A stretch of 64,000 bases of DNA from Oscillospiraceae bacterium (GCA_902789835.1 CADAPN010000004.1:14135-78134), one strand, 5' to 3'; numbered from the stretch's first letter, positions 1 through 8,858 are shown. Program-made: numbers and translations. Notes: a model not told the origin generated them from the sequence alone.

Positions 1-831
1 AGATGCTTGTGCAGGTGGCGGAACAGCGCGTCGTTCTGTTCGTCTTCCCGACAGATCAGGTTCAGGGCGATGTCCTTCCCCTCTTCCAGCGGAACCGCCG
101 CCACGCCGAAGAATCGGGCAAACGAGACCGGCCCCAGTGCATAGCCCTTCTTTCTCTGGACCAGGGCAATCACGGCGTTGATGTCATCCGCCCGAAGCAC
201 CCGATTCGTCCGGACATGATACATCTCACACATCTCTCTCATCTCGGCGTCGTCGCCGGATTCCTCGGGCCCGCAGATCACCGTCCTGCCATCCAGAATC
301 CGAAACGGAAGCTTCGTCTCTGCGCTGAGCGGGTCGTCCCGGGACATCAGGATGCACTGCGGCTCCGTCAGCAGCGGAAAAATCGCGATTCTCCCCGTCA
401 GCTTCGTCATCTGCTGGGCATACAGGCGGCCGATGGCGATGTCCATTCGTCCCGCTTCGATCGCCTCCGGGAAATTTTCATTCATATCCGTCGTAAAGCT
501 GACGCTGATCTCCGGATGGCTGTCGAAAAAGCTCATGATGGGTTCAAACAGCCCGTTGGATCTTGCCCGGACCCCAAAGCCGATATGCACGCGGCTGTGG
601 GGTTTGTTTTTCAGCTCTGCACAGTTCTGCTCCAGAGCTTTCCAGGCGCTGATTACCGGCTCTGCATACTTGCAGAAGCGCTCCCCCGCCTCCGTGAGCT
701 TCGTCCCGTGGGAGCTTCGCTGGAACAGGGCGCAGCCCAGCTCTATTTCCAGGGCTTTGATCTGCTCCGAGAGGGGTCATGCTGCCCCGTCTGGCAATTT
801 CACACGCGTATTGAACCTGTGTAATGGTCAT
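1..831 (-). pseudogene. LysR-family transcriptional regulator, frameshifted in the HTH and cut by the window edge
   Basis: The N-terminus (ATG at 831, GGAG upstream) begins MTITQVQYACEIARRGSM, a typical LysR helix-turn-helix start. At about 776-780 the frame breaks. The homology resumes in another frame with LSEQIKALEIELG and continues to the left edge as a LysR effector-binding domain (for example HIGFGVRARSNGLFEP). Against the family consensus about 12 residues of the HTH, including the usual A-A-x-x-L-x-x-S-Q-P-A stretch, are missing, equivalent to a deletion of roughly 34 bases that also shifts the frame. As read, the first frame ends after about 95 residues and the main domain has no start. 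It is divergent from iorA, so it was probably the local regulator. A sequencing or assembly error is the main alternative. The C-terminus lies outside the window. Confidence 0.8.
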
Positions 832-845
832 ATTGTCATCTCCGT

Positions 846-866
846 GATATAAGCAATCCTTATATC
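846..866. promoter_or_regulatory. Perfect inverted repeat, candidate LysR operator
   Basis: GATATAAG (846-853), a 5-base spacer and CTTATATC (859-866) form a perfect 8-base inverted repeat in the divergent region. It overlaps the predicted start of the lysR transcript and lies upstream of iorA, a usual place for a LysR-type autoregulatory/activation site. Binding is inferred. Confidence 0.5.
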
Positions 867-869
867 CCC

Positions 870-898
870 ATCATAGCATTCTATTTCTCTTTTCGCAA
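870..898 (-). promoter_or_regulatory. Promoter of the lysR remnant
   Basis: On the minus strand TTGCGA (893-898), a 17-base spacer and TATGAT (870-875) match sigma-A -35 and -10 elements. The predicted leader before the ATG at 831 is about 30 bases. Confidence 0.55.
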
Positions 899-958
899 GG
901 CTTTCGGTACAATGAAATTATTCTGAAGCCAACAACTATTCATACAGAAGGTGATTCA

Positions 959-2716
959 ATGACCAAGCATCTGCTTTCCGGCAACGAAGCCATCGCCAGA
1001 GGCGCCTATGAGGCCGGGGTCAAGGTCTGTTCCGCATATCCCGGCACTCCCAGTACGGAGATTTTTGAATCTCTGCCCCAGTATAAGGACGCCCTGTACT
1101 GCGAATGGGCACCGAATGAAAAGGTCGCCACCGAGGTCGCCTACGGCGCTGCCATCGGCGGGGTGCGCAGCCTCTGCGCAATGAAGCACGTCGGTCTGAA
1201 CGTGGCCGCTGATCCGCTGTTTACCGCGGCCTACAACGGCATCAACCGCGGCTTCGTGATCGTCACGGCAGACGACCCCAGCATGCACTCCTCCCAGAAC
1301 GAGCAGGACAACCGCTACTATGCCCGCGCCGCCAAGGTCGCCCTGGTAGAGCCCTCCGACTCCCAGGAATGCATCGACTTCATGAAGGAAGCTTACCGGA
1401 TCTCTGAACAGTTTGACATGCCGGTGCTGTTTCGCACCACGACGCGCATTTCCCATTCCAAGAGCCTCGTGACCTTCGGCGAGCGGGAAGAAGCCGAGCC
1501 TTATGCCTATGAGCGCAACGCGAAGAAATATGTCTGCGCTCCGGCAAATGCCTATCAGAACCATCCCAAGGTGGAAAAGAACCTTGCCGCCCTGGAGGAA
1601 TACAGCAATCGTTCCCCTCTGAACCGCATGGAGCTGAAGGGGACGAAAACGGGTGTCATCACGGCCTCCATTGCCTATCAGTATGCCAAAGATGTCTTCC
1701 CAGAGGACACCTCCTTCCTGAAGCTCGGCCTCACCAATCCCCTGCCCATGGATCTGATCCGCGATTTTGCCGCCAGAGTGGAGAAACTCTATGTCATTGA
1801 GGAGCTTGAGGGCTTCATGGAGGAGCAGATCAAGGCCGCCGGCATTGACTGTATCGGCAAAGCCCTGGTCAGCAACCTGTATGAGCTCAACCCCCAGCGT
1901 CTGCGGGAGATGCTTTTCGGAGAGAAGCCCGCGGTCAAAGAGCTTCCGGTAAAAGCGGTCTCCCGTCCTCCCGCCCTTTGTCCCGGCTGCCCGCACAGGG
2001 GCTTCTTCTACACCATGTCCAAAGGAAAGGATTTTGTCATCGCCGGTGACATCGGCTGTTACACCCTGGGGGCCAGCGCTCCGCTGACGGCGATGGACAC
2101 CTGCATCTGCATGGGCGGCGGCTTCTCTCTGGCAATGGGCATGTCCAAGGCCTTTGAGGCCTCCGGCCAGAAGAAAAAGGTCTTCGGCGTTCTGGGCGAT
2201 TCCACCTTCTTCCACAGCGGCATGACCGGCGCCGCCGAAATCCTCTACAACAAGGGCAGCGTCATTCCCGTTGTTCTCGACAACCACATTACCGGCATGA
2301 CCGGCCATCAGGACAATCCCGGCAGCGGCTACACCCTGCAGGGGGAGATAGCTGCCTCCATCAAAATCGAGGATGTCCTCCGGGCTTACGGCTATGAAAA
2401 CATCATCATCGTGGACCCGCAGGATCTCACCGCCATGCAGAAAGCCGTCGACGACGCCCTTGCCTCCCAGGTCCCCGCGGCCATCATCACGCGGCGTCCC
2501 TGCCTGCTCATCAAGCGTCTGAAGCATGACATCGGCAAATGCGTCGTGGACACGGCGAAGTGCATCGGCTGCCGCAAGTGCCTGCAGGTCGGCTGTCCCG
2601 CCGTCATGGTAAAGGACAGAAAGTCCTGTATTGACCCGACGCAGTGCGTCGGCTGCACGGTCTGTGCGCAGGTCTGCCCGGTCGGAGCCATCCGCAGAGA
2701 GGAGGACAAGAAATGA
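959..2716 (+). CDS. iorA: Indolepyruvate:ferredoxin oxidoreductase, alpha subunit (IorA)
   Basis: 585 residues, the normal length for IorA. The enzyme oxidatively decarboxylates arylpyruvates from aromatic amino acid transamination to aryl-acyl-CoA and reduces ferredoxin, in the cytoplasm. The N-terminal half is the pyrimidine-binding part of a TPP enzyme (SGNEAIARGAYEAGV, SAYPGTPSTEI). The region around residues 340-440 holds the TPP-binding part (CPGCPHRG, GDIGCYTLG, GDSTFFHSG). The C-terminus has two 4Fe-4S motifs, CIGCRKCLQVGCP and CVGCTVCAQVCP. The ATG is preceded by AGAAGGTG. It overlaps iorB by four bases, so the two subunits are translationally coupled. Confidence 0.95.
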   Translation: MTKHLLSGNEAIARGAYEAGVKVCSAYPGTPSTEIFESLPQYKDALYCEWAPNEKVATEVAYGAAIGGVRSLCAMKHVGLNVAADPLFTAAYNGINRGFVIVTADDPSMHSSQNEQDNRYYARAAKVALVEPSDSQECIDFMKEAYRISEQFDMPVLFRTTTRISHSKSLVTFGEREEAEPYAYERNAKKYVCAPANAYQNHPKVEKNLAALEEYSNRSPLNRMELKGTKTGVITASIAYQYAKDVFPEDTSFLKLGLTNPLPMDLIRDFAARVEKLYVIEELEGFMEEQIKAAGIDCIGKALVSNLYELNPQRLREMLFGEKPAVKELPVKAVSRPPALCPGCPHRGFFYTMSKGKDFVIAGDIGCYTLGASAPLTAMDTCICMGGGFSLAMGMSKAFEASGQKKKVFGVLGDSTFFHSGMTGAAEILYNKGSVIPVVLDNHITGMTGHQDNPGSGYTLQGEIAASIKIEDVLRAYGYENIIIVDPQDLTAMQKAVDDALASQVPAAIITRRPCLLIKRLKHDIGKCVVDTAKCIGCRKCLQVGCPAVMVKDRKSCIDPTQCVGCTVCAQVCPVGAIRREEDKK

Positions 2717-3288
2717 ACAGCAAAAGCGCAATTCTGGTGGGCGTCGGCGGCCAGGGCGCCATCCTCACGGCAAAGGTCCTCGTAAACGGCCTCATGCAGG
2801 CAGGGTATGATGTGAAAATGTCCGAGGTGCACGGCATGAGCCAGCGCGGCGGAAGCGTCTCGACCCAGGTTCACTGGGGCGAGAAGGTCTACTCCCCCGT
2901 CATCGGGGACGGCGCCGCTGATCTCATGGTGGCTTTTGAGAAGATGGAAGCGGTCCGTTATGCGCATTTTCTGAAGCCGGACGGCATCGCCGTCATCAAC
3001 GACTACGAGATGCCCTCTTCCACCATTGCCGCCGGACTCGAAACCTATCCGGAGGGCTGTCTGGAGGCCATGGAGGCCAATTTCCGCTGCTACACCCTGG
3101 ACGCCTCAAAGATCGCCATGGAGCTGGGGAATGTCAAATGCATGAACATCGTTCTCTTCGGCGCCATGACGAAGGCCCTGCAGCTTGATCACATCGACTG
3201 GGAGGCCGTCATCCGCGAGACGGTTCCGCCGAAGTTTCTGGAGCTGAACCTCGCCGCTTACCGCGCCGGCAGAGCCGCGGCGGAGTAA
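2713..3288 (+). CDS. iorB: Indolepyruvate:ferredoxin oxidoreductase, beta subunit (IorB)
   Basis: 191 residues of the gamma-domain type of pyruvate/ketoisovalerate oxidoreductases. The N-terminus has the glycine-rich GVGGQGAILTAKVL motif, followed by SEVHGMSQRGGSV, both typical of IorB. It pairs with IorA to form the arylpyruvate-oxidising complex. The start is the ATG inside the ATGA overlap with the iorA stop. A longer reading upstream would run through the ferredoxin domain of iorA and is not likely. A strong hairpin terminator follows. Confidence 0.93.
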   Translation: MNSKSAILVGVGGQGAILTAKVLVNGLMQAGYDVKMSEVHGMSQRGGSVSTQVHWGEKVYSPVIGDGAADLMVAFEKMEAVRYAHFLKPDGIAVINDYEMPSSTIAAGLETYPEGCLEAMEANFRCYTLDASKIAMELGNVKCMNIVLFGAMTKALQLDHIDWEAVIRETVPPKFLELNLAAYRAGRAAAE

Positions 3289-3340
3289 TGTTTCACCCTC
3301 CTCACCGCATCTGTTTCTCCGGCTGCGGCGACATGCTGTC

Positions 3341-3367
3341 CCGTTCCGGAAAAGCTTCCGGGAACGG
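3341..3367 (+). other. Hairpin between iorB and its terminator
   Basis: CCGTTCC (3341-3347) pairs with GGAACGG (3361-3367), with an inner GGAA/TTCC stem. There is no T-tract, so it is more likely a 3'-end stabilising structure than a terminator. Confidence 0.4.
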
Positions 3368-3402
3368 CCTGTAACGGGCCCGCAATTTATAAGCTCTTAA
3401 AA

Positions 3403-3440
3403 GGCAGGAACGACATGGAAAATACCATGTCGTTCCTGCC
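3403..3440. terminator. Bidirectional rho-independent terminator
   Basis: A perfect 16-bp stem (3403-3418 with 3425-3440) has a 6-base loop. T-rich sequence follows on the plus strand (GTATTCTTTT) and TTTTAAG on the minus strand. It separates the convergent iorAB and acyltransferase operons. Confidence 0.9.
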
Positions 3441-3514
3441 GTATTCTTTTGCCTTCTTTTCCGGCCGCGGCGGTGTCTTTCTCCGTGCTCCGTTCTGAGG
3501 CCGAAGCTTGCTTC

Positions 3515-4543
3515 TTATCGTTTTTTTACTTCACCCTTCAGGATTGGGAACCATCGGTTGATGATGCGGATCACCGGAACATTCAGCGCGGCAACCGCCG
3601 CAAAGGTGAGCATCGCGCACGCGAAGGACCGGAATCCGCTCATCGATACGAAGCTTCCTCCGAACGGATAGGTAAACAGCAGCAAAACGGTGGGATGAAT
3701 CAGCATCACCAGCAGGGACTCTTTCCCGAAATACTGAATGACTTTCAGCAGTCCGCTGTTTTTGTCCCGGATGGAATAAGCGATGAGAATGATCCCGAAG
3801 GAAAACATCAGGCTGATCGGCACCGCGGCAAATCCGTTTACAAAAATCCCCGAAAAGAATTCCAGTCTGAACCGGCACAGGCAGGCCGAAACACAGCCCG
3901 CCGGGATCAGCAGCAGTCCGGCCGCAAGGGACCTCGCCGGCGGGATACGCTCCTCATGGTCTGAAAACCAGCGCCAGAACAGATACCCGATCATGAAATA
4001 GGAAAAACCGAAGGCGACTCTTACGATGAGAAGCACCAGCATTGTCATATGATTCTGCAGCAGGAACGGAAGCACCAGTCCCGCTGCCGCTGCTGCATAT
4101 CTCACCGCTTTCCTGTCCTTCGTCTCATAGAAAATAATTTCGATCACAAAAAGCGTAACCAGAAACCAGACCGTCCCGTTTCCCGTGATGAGAAGGGCTT
4201 TCAGCTCCTCCCGGAGGGCAGGCCCCGTCAGCCGGTGAGTCAGGAACAGCACGCCGAGTTTCAGCGCGGAATTGAACAGGGAAAACAGCACATAGGGGAT
4301 CAGGAATCTCCTTACCCGCTTGAGGTAAAAATCACGCCTTTCAACCTCGTACTGCCCCGGCCACAAAGCCGCGCTTACCCCTCCCCAGACGAAGAAAATG
4401 GGAACGTGGTAACTGCACAGGATCTTGTTCAGACAGGATGCCCCGCCCGGGAAATACTGTGTCACATGGGCCATGACGATGGAGAGGATACCGATTCCTT
4501 TTACCCAATCCGGCCATGCCGTTCTTTTTCCGGAAGCGCTCAC
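3515..4543 (-). CDS. Acyltransferase-3 family integral membrane protein
   Basis: 342 residues when started at the GTG that overlaps the stop codon of the GIY-YIG gene. A longer reading to 4624 would overlap that gene fully and adds a low-complexity N-terminus. The protein has about ten hydrophobic segments. The first contains DWVKGIGILSIVMAHV, with the conserved His of the acyltransferase-3 (OafA/WecH) family, then HVPIFFVWGG and RRFLIPYVLFSLF. Members transfer acyl groups to membrane or cell-surface sugars; the substrate here is unknown. It is the last gene of the EFR1/GIY-YIG operon and ends at the shared terminator. Confidence 0.8.
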   Translation of the reverse strand: MSASGKRTAWPDWVKGIGILSIVMAHVTQYFPGGASCLNKILCSYHVPIFFVWGGVSAALWPGQYEVERRDFYLKRVRRFLIPYVLFSLFNSALKLGVLFLTHRLTGPALREELKALLITGNGTVWFLVTLFVIEIIFYETKDRKAVRYAAAAAGLVLPFLLQNHMTMLVLLIVRVAFGFSYFMIGYLFWRWFSDHEERIPPARSLAAGLLLIPAGCVSACLCRFRLEFFSGIFVNGFAAVPISLMFSFGIILIAYSIRDKNSGLLKVIQYFGKESLLVMLIHPTVLLLFTYPFGGSFVSMSGFRSFACAMLTFAAVAALNVPVIRIINRWFPILKGEVKKR

Positions 4544-4809
4544 ACCCCATCCCCATTTCTTTTCCGTCTGCCTTCTTCGATCAGCCGAAGCTTCTCCGCC
4601 CGGCTCAGGCGTTTCAGGTGCCACTCACGGCTCAGCGCCTTCCGCTTCTCCGCAAATTCTTCTGCATAGACCAGCTTCACCGGTCTGCGGCTTCGGGTAT
4701 ATTTTGCCCCCTGCCCGCTGTTGTGCGCACGCAGTCTCTTCTCCAGGTCTGTCGTCCAGCCGCAGTAGAGTGTGCTGTCTGCGCAGCGGACCAGGTACAC
4801 ATAATGCAT
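4540..4809 (-). CDS. GIY-YIG domain protein (UPF0213 type)
   Basis: 89 residues consisting of one GIY-YIG nuclease-fold domain: HYVYLVRCADSTLYCGWTTD carries the YVY and YCGWT equivalents of GIY-YIG, followed by RLRAHNSGQGAKYTR with the conserved Arg, His-Asn-x-Gly and Tyr-Thr. These single-domain proteins are common in bacteria; a role in DNA structure processing is suspected but not established. It starts two bases after the ferredoxin gene's stop and its own stop overlaps the next start, so it is cotranscribed. Confidence 0.85.
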   Translation of the reverse strand: MHYVYLVRCADSTLYCGWTTDLEKRLRAHNSGQGAKYTRSRRPVKLVYAEEFAEKRKALSREWHLKRLSRAEKLRLIEEGRRKRNGDGV

Positions 4810-4811
4810 GC

Positions 4812-5594
4812 TCAGTCGATGTGGATGACCTTCTCCATCAGGTCGGCGGCCTTGACGTTCGGGTTGTGATAGTGCTCCCGCTTGTCCGTAACGCTGCCCA
4901 GCGAGATCGCACTTGTGGGACAGAACTGCAGGCAGCCCAGGCACTGTGCACAGTTGGTTCCGATCACCGCCCGGCCGTTCTCCAGACGGATGTTCCCTCT
5001 GGGACACAGTTTTACGCACTGGCCGCAGCCAATGCAGGCATCGCTTACACGGAAGCCTTCGGCCTTCTTCTTTGAAATCATGGGCCAGCCGGCATTTTCC
5101 GCCGCGTTCAGGACATTTCTGGGCGGATTCTTCTCCGTTTTGGCCATGGTAAGAACATCGAGGCCGATTTCCTTGGCCAGCTTCTCGCTGCGCTTCTGGG
5201 CCTGCTTCGGCGTCATCGGCGGCATCATCAGGGTATGCGGGAAGAGCCAGATGCAGGAGCACTGATGGGTAACCGTTCTCCAGTAATCCAGCGGATGGAT
5301 CTTGTTCAGTTCGGCAAGGCCCGTTCCGGCATAGCTGGCGGACTGGCTCACCGCGAAGACATAGGCTTCCGGCGCGATGTGGATATACTTTGCATATTCC
5401 AGGACATCTGTCGGCGCGCCGCCGCCGAAGCACGGGAAGACAAATCCGACTCTTTTGGCGCCCTTTGTCTCCGTCACGGCCGGGAACGAGCGCATCATCA
5501 CGATGTCGGTATCTCCGAGCTCTTTTGCGATGTTCTTTGCCATGTCAAGACAGTTGCCGGTCCCGGAATAACAGTAGATGATATTCGTACTCAT
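4812..5594 (-). CDS. EFR1-type flavodoxin/ferredoxin fusion protein
   Basis: 260 residues. The N-terminus has a flavodoxin-like FMN-binding loop (YCYSGTGNCLDMAKNIAKEL) and the C-terminus has two 4Fe-4S motifs, CIGCGQCVKLCP and CAQCLGCLQFCP. This architecture is the EFR1 family of anaerobes, cytoplasmic electron carriers of unknown partner. The RBS is AGGAGG-like and a consensus promoter lies upstream. It heads a three-gene operon with the GIY-YIG and acyltransferase genes, with no obvious functional link. Confidence 0.85.
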   Translation of the reverse strand: MSTNIIYCYSGTGNCLDMAKNIAKELGDTDIVMMRSFPAVTETKGAKRVGFVFPCFGGGAPTDVLEYAKYIHIAPEAYVFAVSQSASYAGTGLAELNKIHPLDYWRTVTHQCSCIWLFPHTLMMPPMTPKQAQKRSEKLAKEIGLDVLTMAKTEKNPPRNVLNAAENAGWPMISKKKAEGFRVSDACIGCGQCVKLCPRGNIRLENGRAVIGTNCAQCLGCLQFCPTSAISLGSVTDKREHYHNPNVKAADLMEKVIHID

Positions 5595-5653
5595 GTTGTG
5601 TAAACTCCTCCTGAATTCATAGGCTGATCTTTGTCGTTTTGACCTCTGTGTTT

Positions 5654-5682
5654 TTTATAGCATATTCGGCATCAAATCTCAA
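5654..5682 (-). promoter_or_regulatory. Promoter of the EFR1 operon
   Basis: Minus strand TTGAGA (5677-5682), 17-base spacer, TATAAA (5654-5659). It lies about 60 bases before the start at 5594. Confidence 0.65.
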
Positions 5683-5709
5683 CTGACAGTTCTTGCGGGC
5701 TGTATAAAA

Positions 5710-6033
5710 TCAGATTCCCCTGACCGCAATCCACGCGATCAGCAGCTGCAGCAGCAGAATCGCGGGCATCCCGTAGACAAAATACCAGTGTCTGGTCTTG
5801 TGCCGGAGAAGCCACATTCCCGCCATCGCACCGATGCTTCCCCCGATGGCCGCCGCAACAAACAGCGTTTTCTCCGGGATCCGGCGCTTCATGCTTCGGA
5901 CCGGTTCCGGCTTCCGTCTGCGTTTCGCCTTTTCGATTTCGCCGTTGTACACGGCCCGTTTTTTATCTGCGGCAAACAGGCCGAAGGCAATGAGATTGAT
6001 GATCCCGAGATAGATGAAGAAATATCGGATCAT
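5710..6033 (-). CDS. DUF1294 family small membrane protein
   Basis: 107 residues. The start at 6033 is set by the GGGGAGGAGA site just upstream. It has an N-terminal membrane segment (FFIYLGIINLIAFGLFAADK), a basic stretch, the family motif RRIPEKTLFVAAAIGGSIGAM, and further hydrophobic segments to the C-terminus. DUF1294 proteins are small and membrane-bound, with unknown function. It stands between the EFR1 operon and the terminator of the sugar-transport operon. Confidence 0.8.
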   Translation of the reverse strand: MIRYFFIYLGIINLIAFGLFAADKKRAVYNGEIEKAKRRRKPEPVRSMKRRIPEKTLFVAAAIGGSIGAMAGMWLLRHKTRHWYFVYGMPAILLLQLLIAWIAVRGI

Positions 6034-6158
6034 ACGCTCTCCTCCCCTTTGGTATGCTGTCTCGCCCGAAGCGGTTCCGGGGCGCTTTCCCGCACCGGAT
6101 CCGGCGCTCCCGGTTCTTCCATTATACCCCGAATTTTCCTGAATAGGAAGACAAAAAA

Positions 6159-6199
6159 CCGTCCGACGGACAAATCCCTGAAAATCTGCCGCCGGACGG
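6159..6199. terminator. Terminator of the sugar ABC/two-component operon
   Basis: CCGTCCG (6159-6165) pairs with CGGACGG (6193-6199) with further inner pairing. TTTTTTGT follows on the minus strand, downstream of the response regulator. The plus strand also has TTCTTTTT, so it may work both ways. Confidence 0.75.
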
Positions 6200-6241
6200 G
6201 TTCTTTTTCGTTGTTTTTCCAGTTCTGTCACGGTCCGTGTT

Positions 6242-6979
6242 TTACAGACTGTTGCGGTACTCATTGGCGCTCATGCCCGTGGTTTTCTTAAAAATCCGGG
6301 CAAAATGCGCCGGGTCGGCGTAGCCGACCATTTCTCCGATGTCTCCGATGCGTAGCCTTGGATCCGCCAGAAGCTTTTTGGCCGCTTCCACACGCTGGCT
6401 GTTCAGGATATCATAAAAGCTCTGCTCCGTAAACCGGTTCAGCAGCTTTGACAGGTGCCACTGGGACACATAGCATGCGTCCGCCACCTCCTGCAGGGTG
6501 AGCTTCTCGGCATAATGCGTCTCCATGTAGGCCACCGCCTGCTTGACCAGAAAGCTTCCGGCCCGGCTGTTCTCCGCGCTCTCTTCCTCGGTATCGGGCC
6601 GTTCTTTCTTCAGGCGCTCTGTCATGGTCTGCAGCGCCTCGTTGATCTCATCCATCTTGGATGGCTTCAGCAGAAAGCGGGTCACGCCCAGCCGGATCGC
6701 CTCCTGCGCATAGCTGAAGTCCCGGTATCCGGTCAGGACCGTCACCTGCATGTCCGGAAACTCCGACCGAAGCCCGGCCAGCATGGTGAGGCCGTCCTGG
6801 CCGGGCATGCGGATATCCGTGAACAGGATGTCCGGCTGTATCTTCCGGATGATTTCGGCTCCGGTAACGGCGTCCTCTGCCGTCGCCGCAACCTCACAGC
6901 CGTAATCCGCCCATTTCACCACCCGGCTCAGGCCCTCCACGATCAGTCTCTCATCGTCGATCAGAACAACACGGTACAT
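6242..6979 (-). CDS. Response regulator, REC-AraC type (YesN-like)
   Basis: 245 residues. The REC domain (about 1-120) has the acidic pair DDE near residue 8, the phospho-acceptor Asp in ILFTDIRMPGQDG and the Lys in LLKPSK. The C-terminal part (about 145-245) is an AraC double HTH (LQEVADACYVSQWHLSKLL and IGEMVGYADPAHFARIFKK). This pairs naturally with the LytS/YesM-type kinase at 10310-12010. It is the last gene of the operon and likely switches the neighbouring ABC importer and phosphorylase genes in response to an external sugar. The linker is shorter than in classical YesN proteins. Confidence 0.9.
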   Translation of the reverse strand: MYRVVLIDDERLIVEGLSRVVKWADYGCEVAATAEDAVTGAEIIRKIQPDILFTDIRMPGQDGLTMLAGLRSEFPDMQVTVLTGYRDFSYAQEAIRLGVTRFLLKPSKMDEINEALQTMTERLKKERPDTEEESAENSRAGSFLVKQAVAYMETHYAEKLTLQEVADACYVSQWHLSKLLNRFTEQSFYDILNSQRVEAAKKLLADPRLRIGDIGEMVGYADPAHFARIFKKTTGMSANEYRNSL

Positions 6980-7012
6980 GATCTCTCCCCCGTTTCATCT
7001 GATACGCTGATT

Positions 7013-7870
7013 TTAGCCTTTGACCGCACCCGCCGTCAAGCCCTTTATGATATGCTTCTGCAGGCAGATGTAGACGATGAGGACCGGGATCACCACAAGC
7101 ACGACCGACGCCGCCATCAGGCCGTAGTTCACCCCGGCCTGGGAACTGATTTCATTCAGCAGCCCCGTGATGGCTCGCTCCTGGGGATAACGCAGGAAGA
7201 AGGACTGGGTGAACAGGTCGTTGTAGCTCCAGAGAAAGGCAAAAATCGCCACGGTCGCAAAGGAAGACTTTGCAGCCGGAATGATGATGTGAAAATAGAT
7301 CTGAAACACATTGCAGCCGTCCAGATACGCGCTCTCCTCCAGTTCGATCGGCACCGACTGGATAAAGCCCATCAGGATGATGATGGCAAAGCAAAGGTTC
7401 CCCGCGATCTGCGGCAGAATCACCGCCAGCAGGCTCAGCCAGCGGTTTCCGGTGCCGGCGAGGCCCATCACCGCTTCCATGCGGAAGACCGGGATGATCG
7501 TCGAAAAGACCGGGAACATCATGCCCGCCATGATAAGGCTGTAGAGCAGGCCCCTGCCCGGAAAGCGATAGCGCACCAGACCGTAGGCGGCAAGTCCCGC
7601 GAGGATCACCACTGCCACGGTCACGGTCCCTGAGATGAGGAAGCTGTTGAGATAGGCGTTCTTGAAGTCCGAGCGCTCCCAGGCCGTGAGATAGTTGTCC
7701 CAGGTAAAGGCCTCGCCCAGCGGCAGCGAAAAGGAGTCGGAGATGATCAGGCCTTTCTTGCGGAAGGAGTTGAGAAGAACCCAGACAAAGGGATAGATCG
7801 TTGTGATGGCCCAGAAGCCGAGAAGTACATAGGTCAGAATTTTCGGGCCGGGTTTTCTTCCGGTATCCAC
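7013..7870 (-). CDS. Carbohydrate ABC transporter permease (MalG family)
   Basis: 285 residues with six predicted membrane segments. The EAA loop ELEESAYLDGCNVFQIYF contacts the ATPase. It is the second permease of a CUT1-type sugar importer with 7892-8818 and the binding protein at 8916. No ATPase gene is nearby; CUT1 systems in Firmicutes commonly share MsmX-type ATPases encoded elsewhere. Confidence 0.92.
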   Translation of the reverse strand: MDTGRKPGPKILTYVLLGFWAITTIYPFVWVLLNSFRKKGLIISDSFSLPLGEAFTWDNYLTAWERSDFKNAYLNSFLISGTVTVAVVILAGLAAYGLVRYRFPGRGLLYSLIMAGMMFPVFSTIIPVFRMEAVMGLAGTGNRWLSLLAVILPQIAGNLCFAIIILMGFIQSVPIELEESAYLDGCNVFQIYFHIIIPAAKSSFATVAIFAFLWSYNDLFTQSFFLRYPQERAITGLLNEISSQAGVNYGLMAASVVLVVIPVLIVYICLQKHIIKGLTAGAVKG

Positions 7871-7891
7871 AGCGCTTCGTTTCCTCCTTCC

Positions 7892-8818
7892 TCAGAGATC
7901 TTCCGACGGACGGAAGATCCGGTTGGCGACATTCGAGAGGATCACGCCCAGCACCACAATCAGCACCGCGATGGTTGAGCCGTAGTCCACATTCATTTTG
8001 TTGAAGGTCTGGTCATACATGTAGGTTCCCGTAAGCCAGCTCATGTTCTCCGGCATTCCTGCGCCGAACATGACCCACGGCAGGTCAAAGACCTTCAGCG
8101 CGCCGGTAATGGCCAGAACCAGGCAGGTGCAAAGAACATTCCGAAGCAGCGGCAGTGTGATATAACGCGTCCGTTTCCATCCGTCCGCACCGTCCAGCGC
8201 CGCCGCCTCATAGAGGTCCGGCGAGATGTTGTTCAGTCCCGTGATCAGGATGACAAAATAGAAGCCAACGTACTGCCACATGACCGGCATCAGCATTGTG
8301 AAAAGAAAGTGCGACTGGTCCTTCCAGTCCAGCCACTGGACCAGGACCTTTCCGCTGGCCTTGACCTCGGTGGGCAGTTTCCCCATACTCAGCAGCAGCT
8401 GGTTCACCATTCCGCCCTTGTACAGGAAGATCAGATTGAACATTAACCCCAGCGCCGTCGCCGAGATGACAATCGGAAAAAAATACACCGTCCGGAAAAA
8501 CTGCGCCCCCACCCGGATGGTATCCACCAGCAGCGCCAGGATCAGCGCGATTCCGACCTGAAAGACAACGGTGCATACCGTCAGGAGCAGCGTGTTCTTC
8601 AATGCGGTCCGCATATACGGATCTGTCCGGAGCCGCTGATAGTTCTCATACCAGGGTTCGTTCAGTCCCTCTGCCGCACGGCCAAGTCCCCCGATCTTCA
8701 TGAAGGTATTGATGATGTTCTGAAAGAAGGGGTAATACAGATAGACCAGCAGGAAGAGAAAGGCCGGAACCAGGAACAGGATCAGCGGACTCTTCTTCTT
8801 ATAGATCATGGAGCTCAT
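7892..8818 (-). CDS. Carbohydrate ABC transporter permease (MalF/UgpA family)
   Basis: 308 residues. The N-terminal segment PLILFLVPAFLFLLVYLYYPF, shown here in part, and the EAA loop DLYEAAALDGADGWKR are typical of the first permease of CUT1 importers. It lies 21 bases before the second permease and follows the binding-protein gene across a hairpin that probably sets their ratio. Confidence 0.92.
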   Translation of the reverse strand: MSSMIYKKKSPLILFLVPAFLFLLVYLYYPFFQNIINTFMKIGGLGRAAEGLNEPWYENYQRLRTDPYMRTALKNTLLLTVCTVVFQVGIALILALLVDTIRVGAQFFRTVYFFPIVISATALGLMFNLIFLYKGGMVNQLLLSMGKLPTEVKASGKVLVQWLDWKDQSHFLFTMLMPVMWQYVGFYFVILITGLNNISPDLYEAAALDGADGWKRTRYITLPLLRNVLCTCLVLAITGALKVFDLPWVMFGAGMPENMSWLTGTYMYDQTFNKMNVDYGSTIAVLIVVLGVILSNVANRIFRPSEDL

Positions 8819-8858
8819 ACCTTCACCGCCTCAAAAAACAGGGTTTTGATAAGCAAAA

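Noticed and set aside
956..2731. 591-codon open frame antisense to iorA
   Set aside because: It mirrors the iorA codon phase in GC-rich DNA, has no RBS and no recognisable domain.
4544..4624. Longer N-terminus for the acyltransferase (start at 4624)
   Set aside because: It would cover much of the GIY-YIG gene and adds non-membrane low-complexity sequence; the GTG overlapping the GIY-YIG stop fits the operon's coupling.
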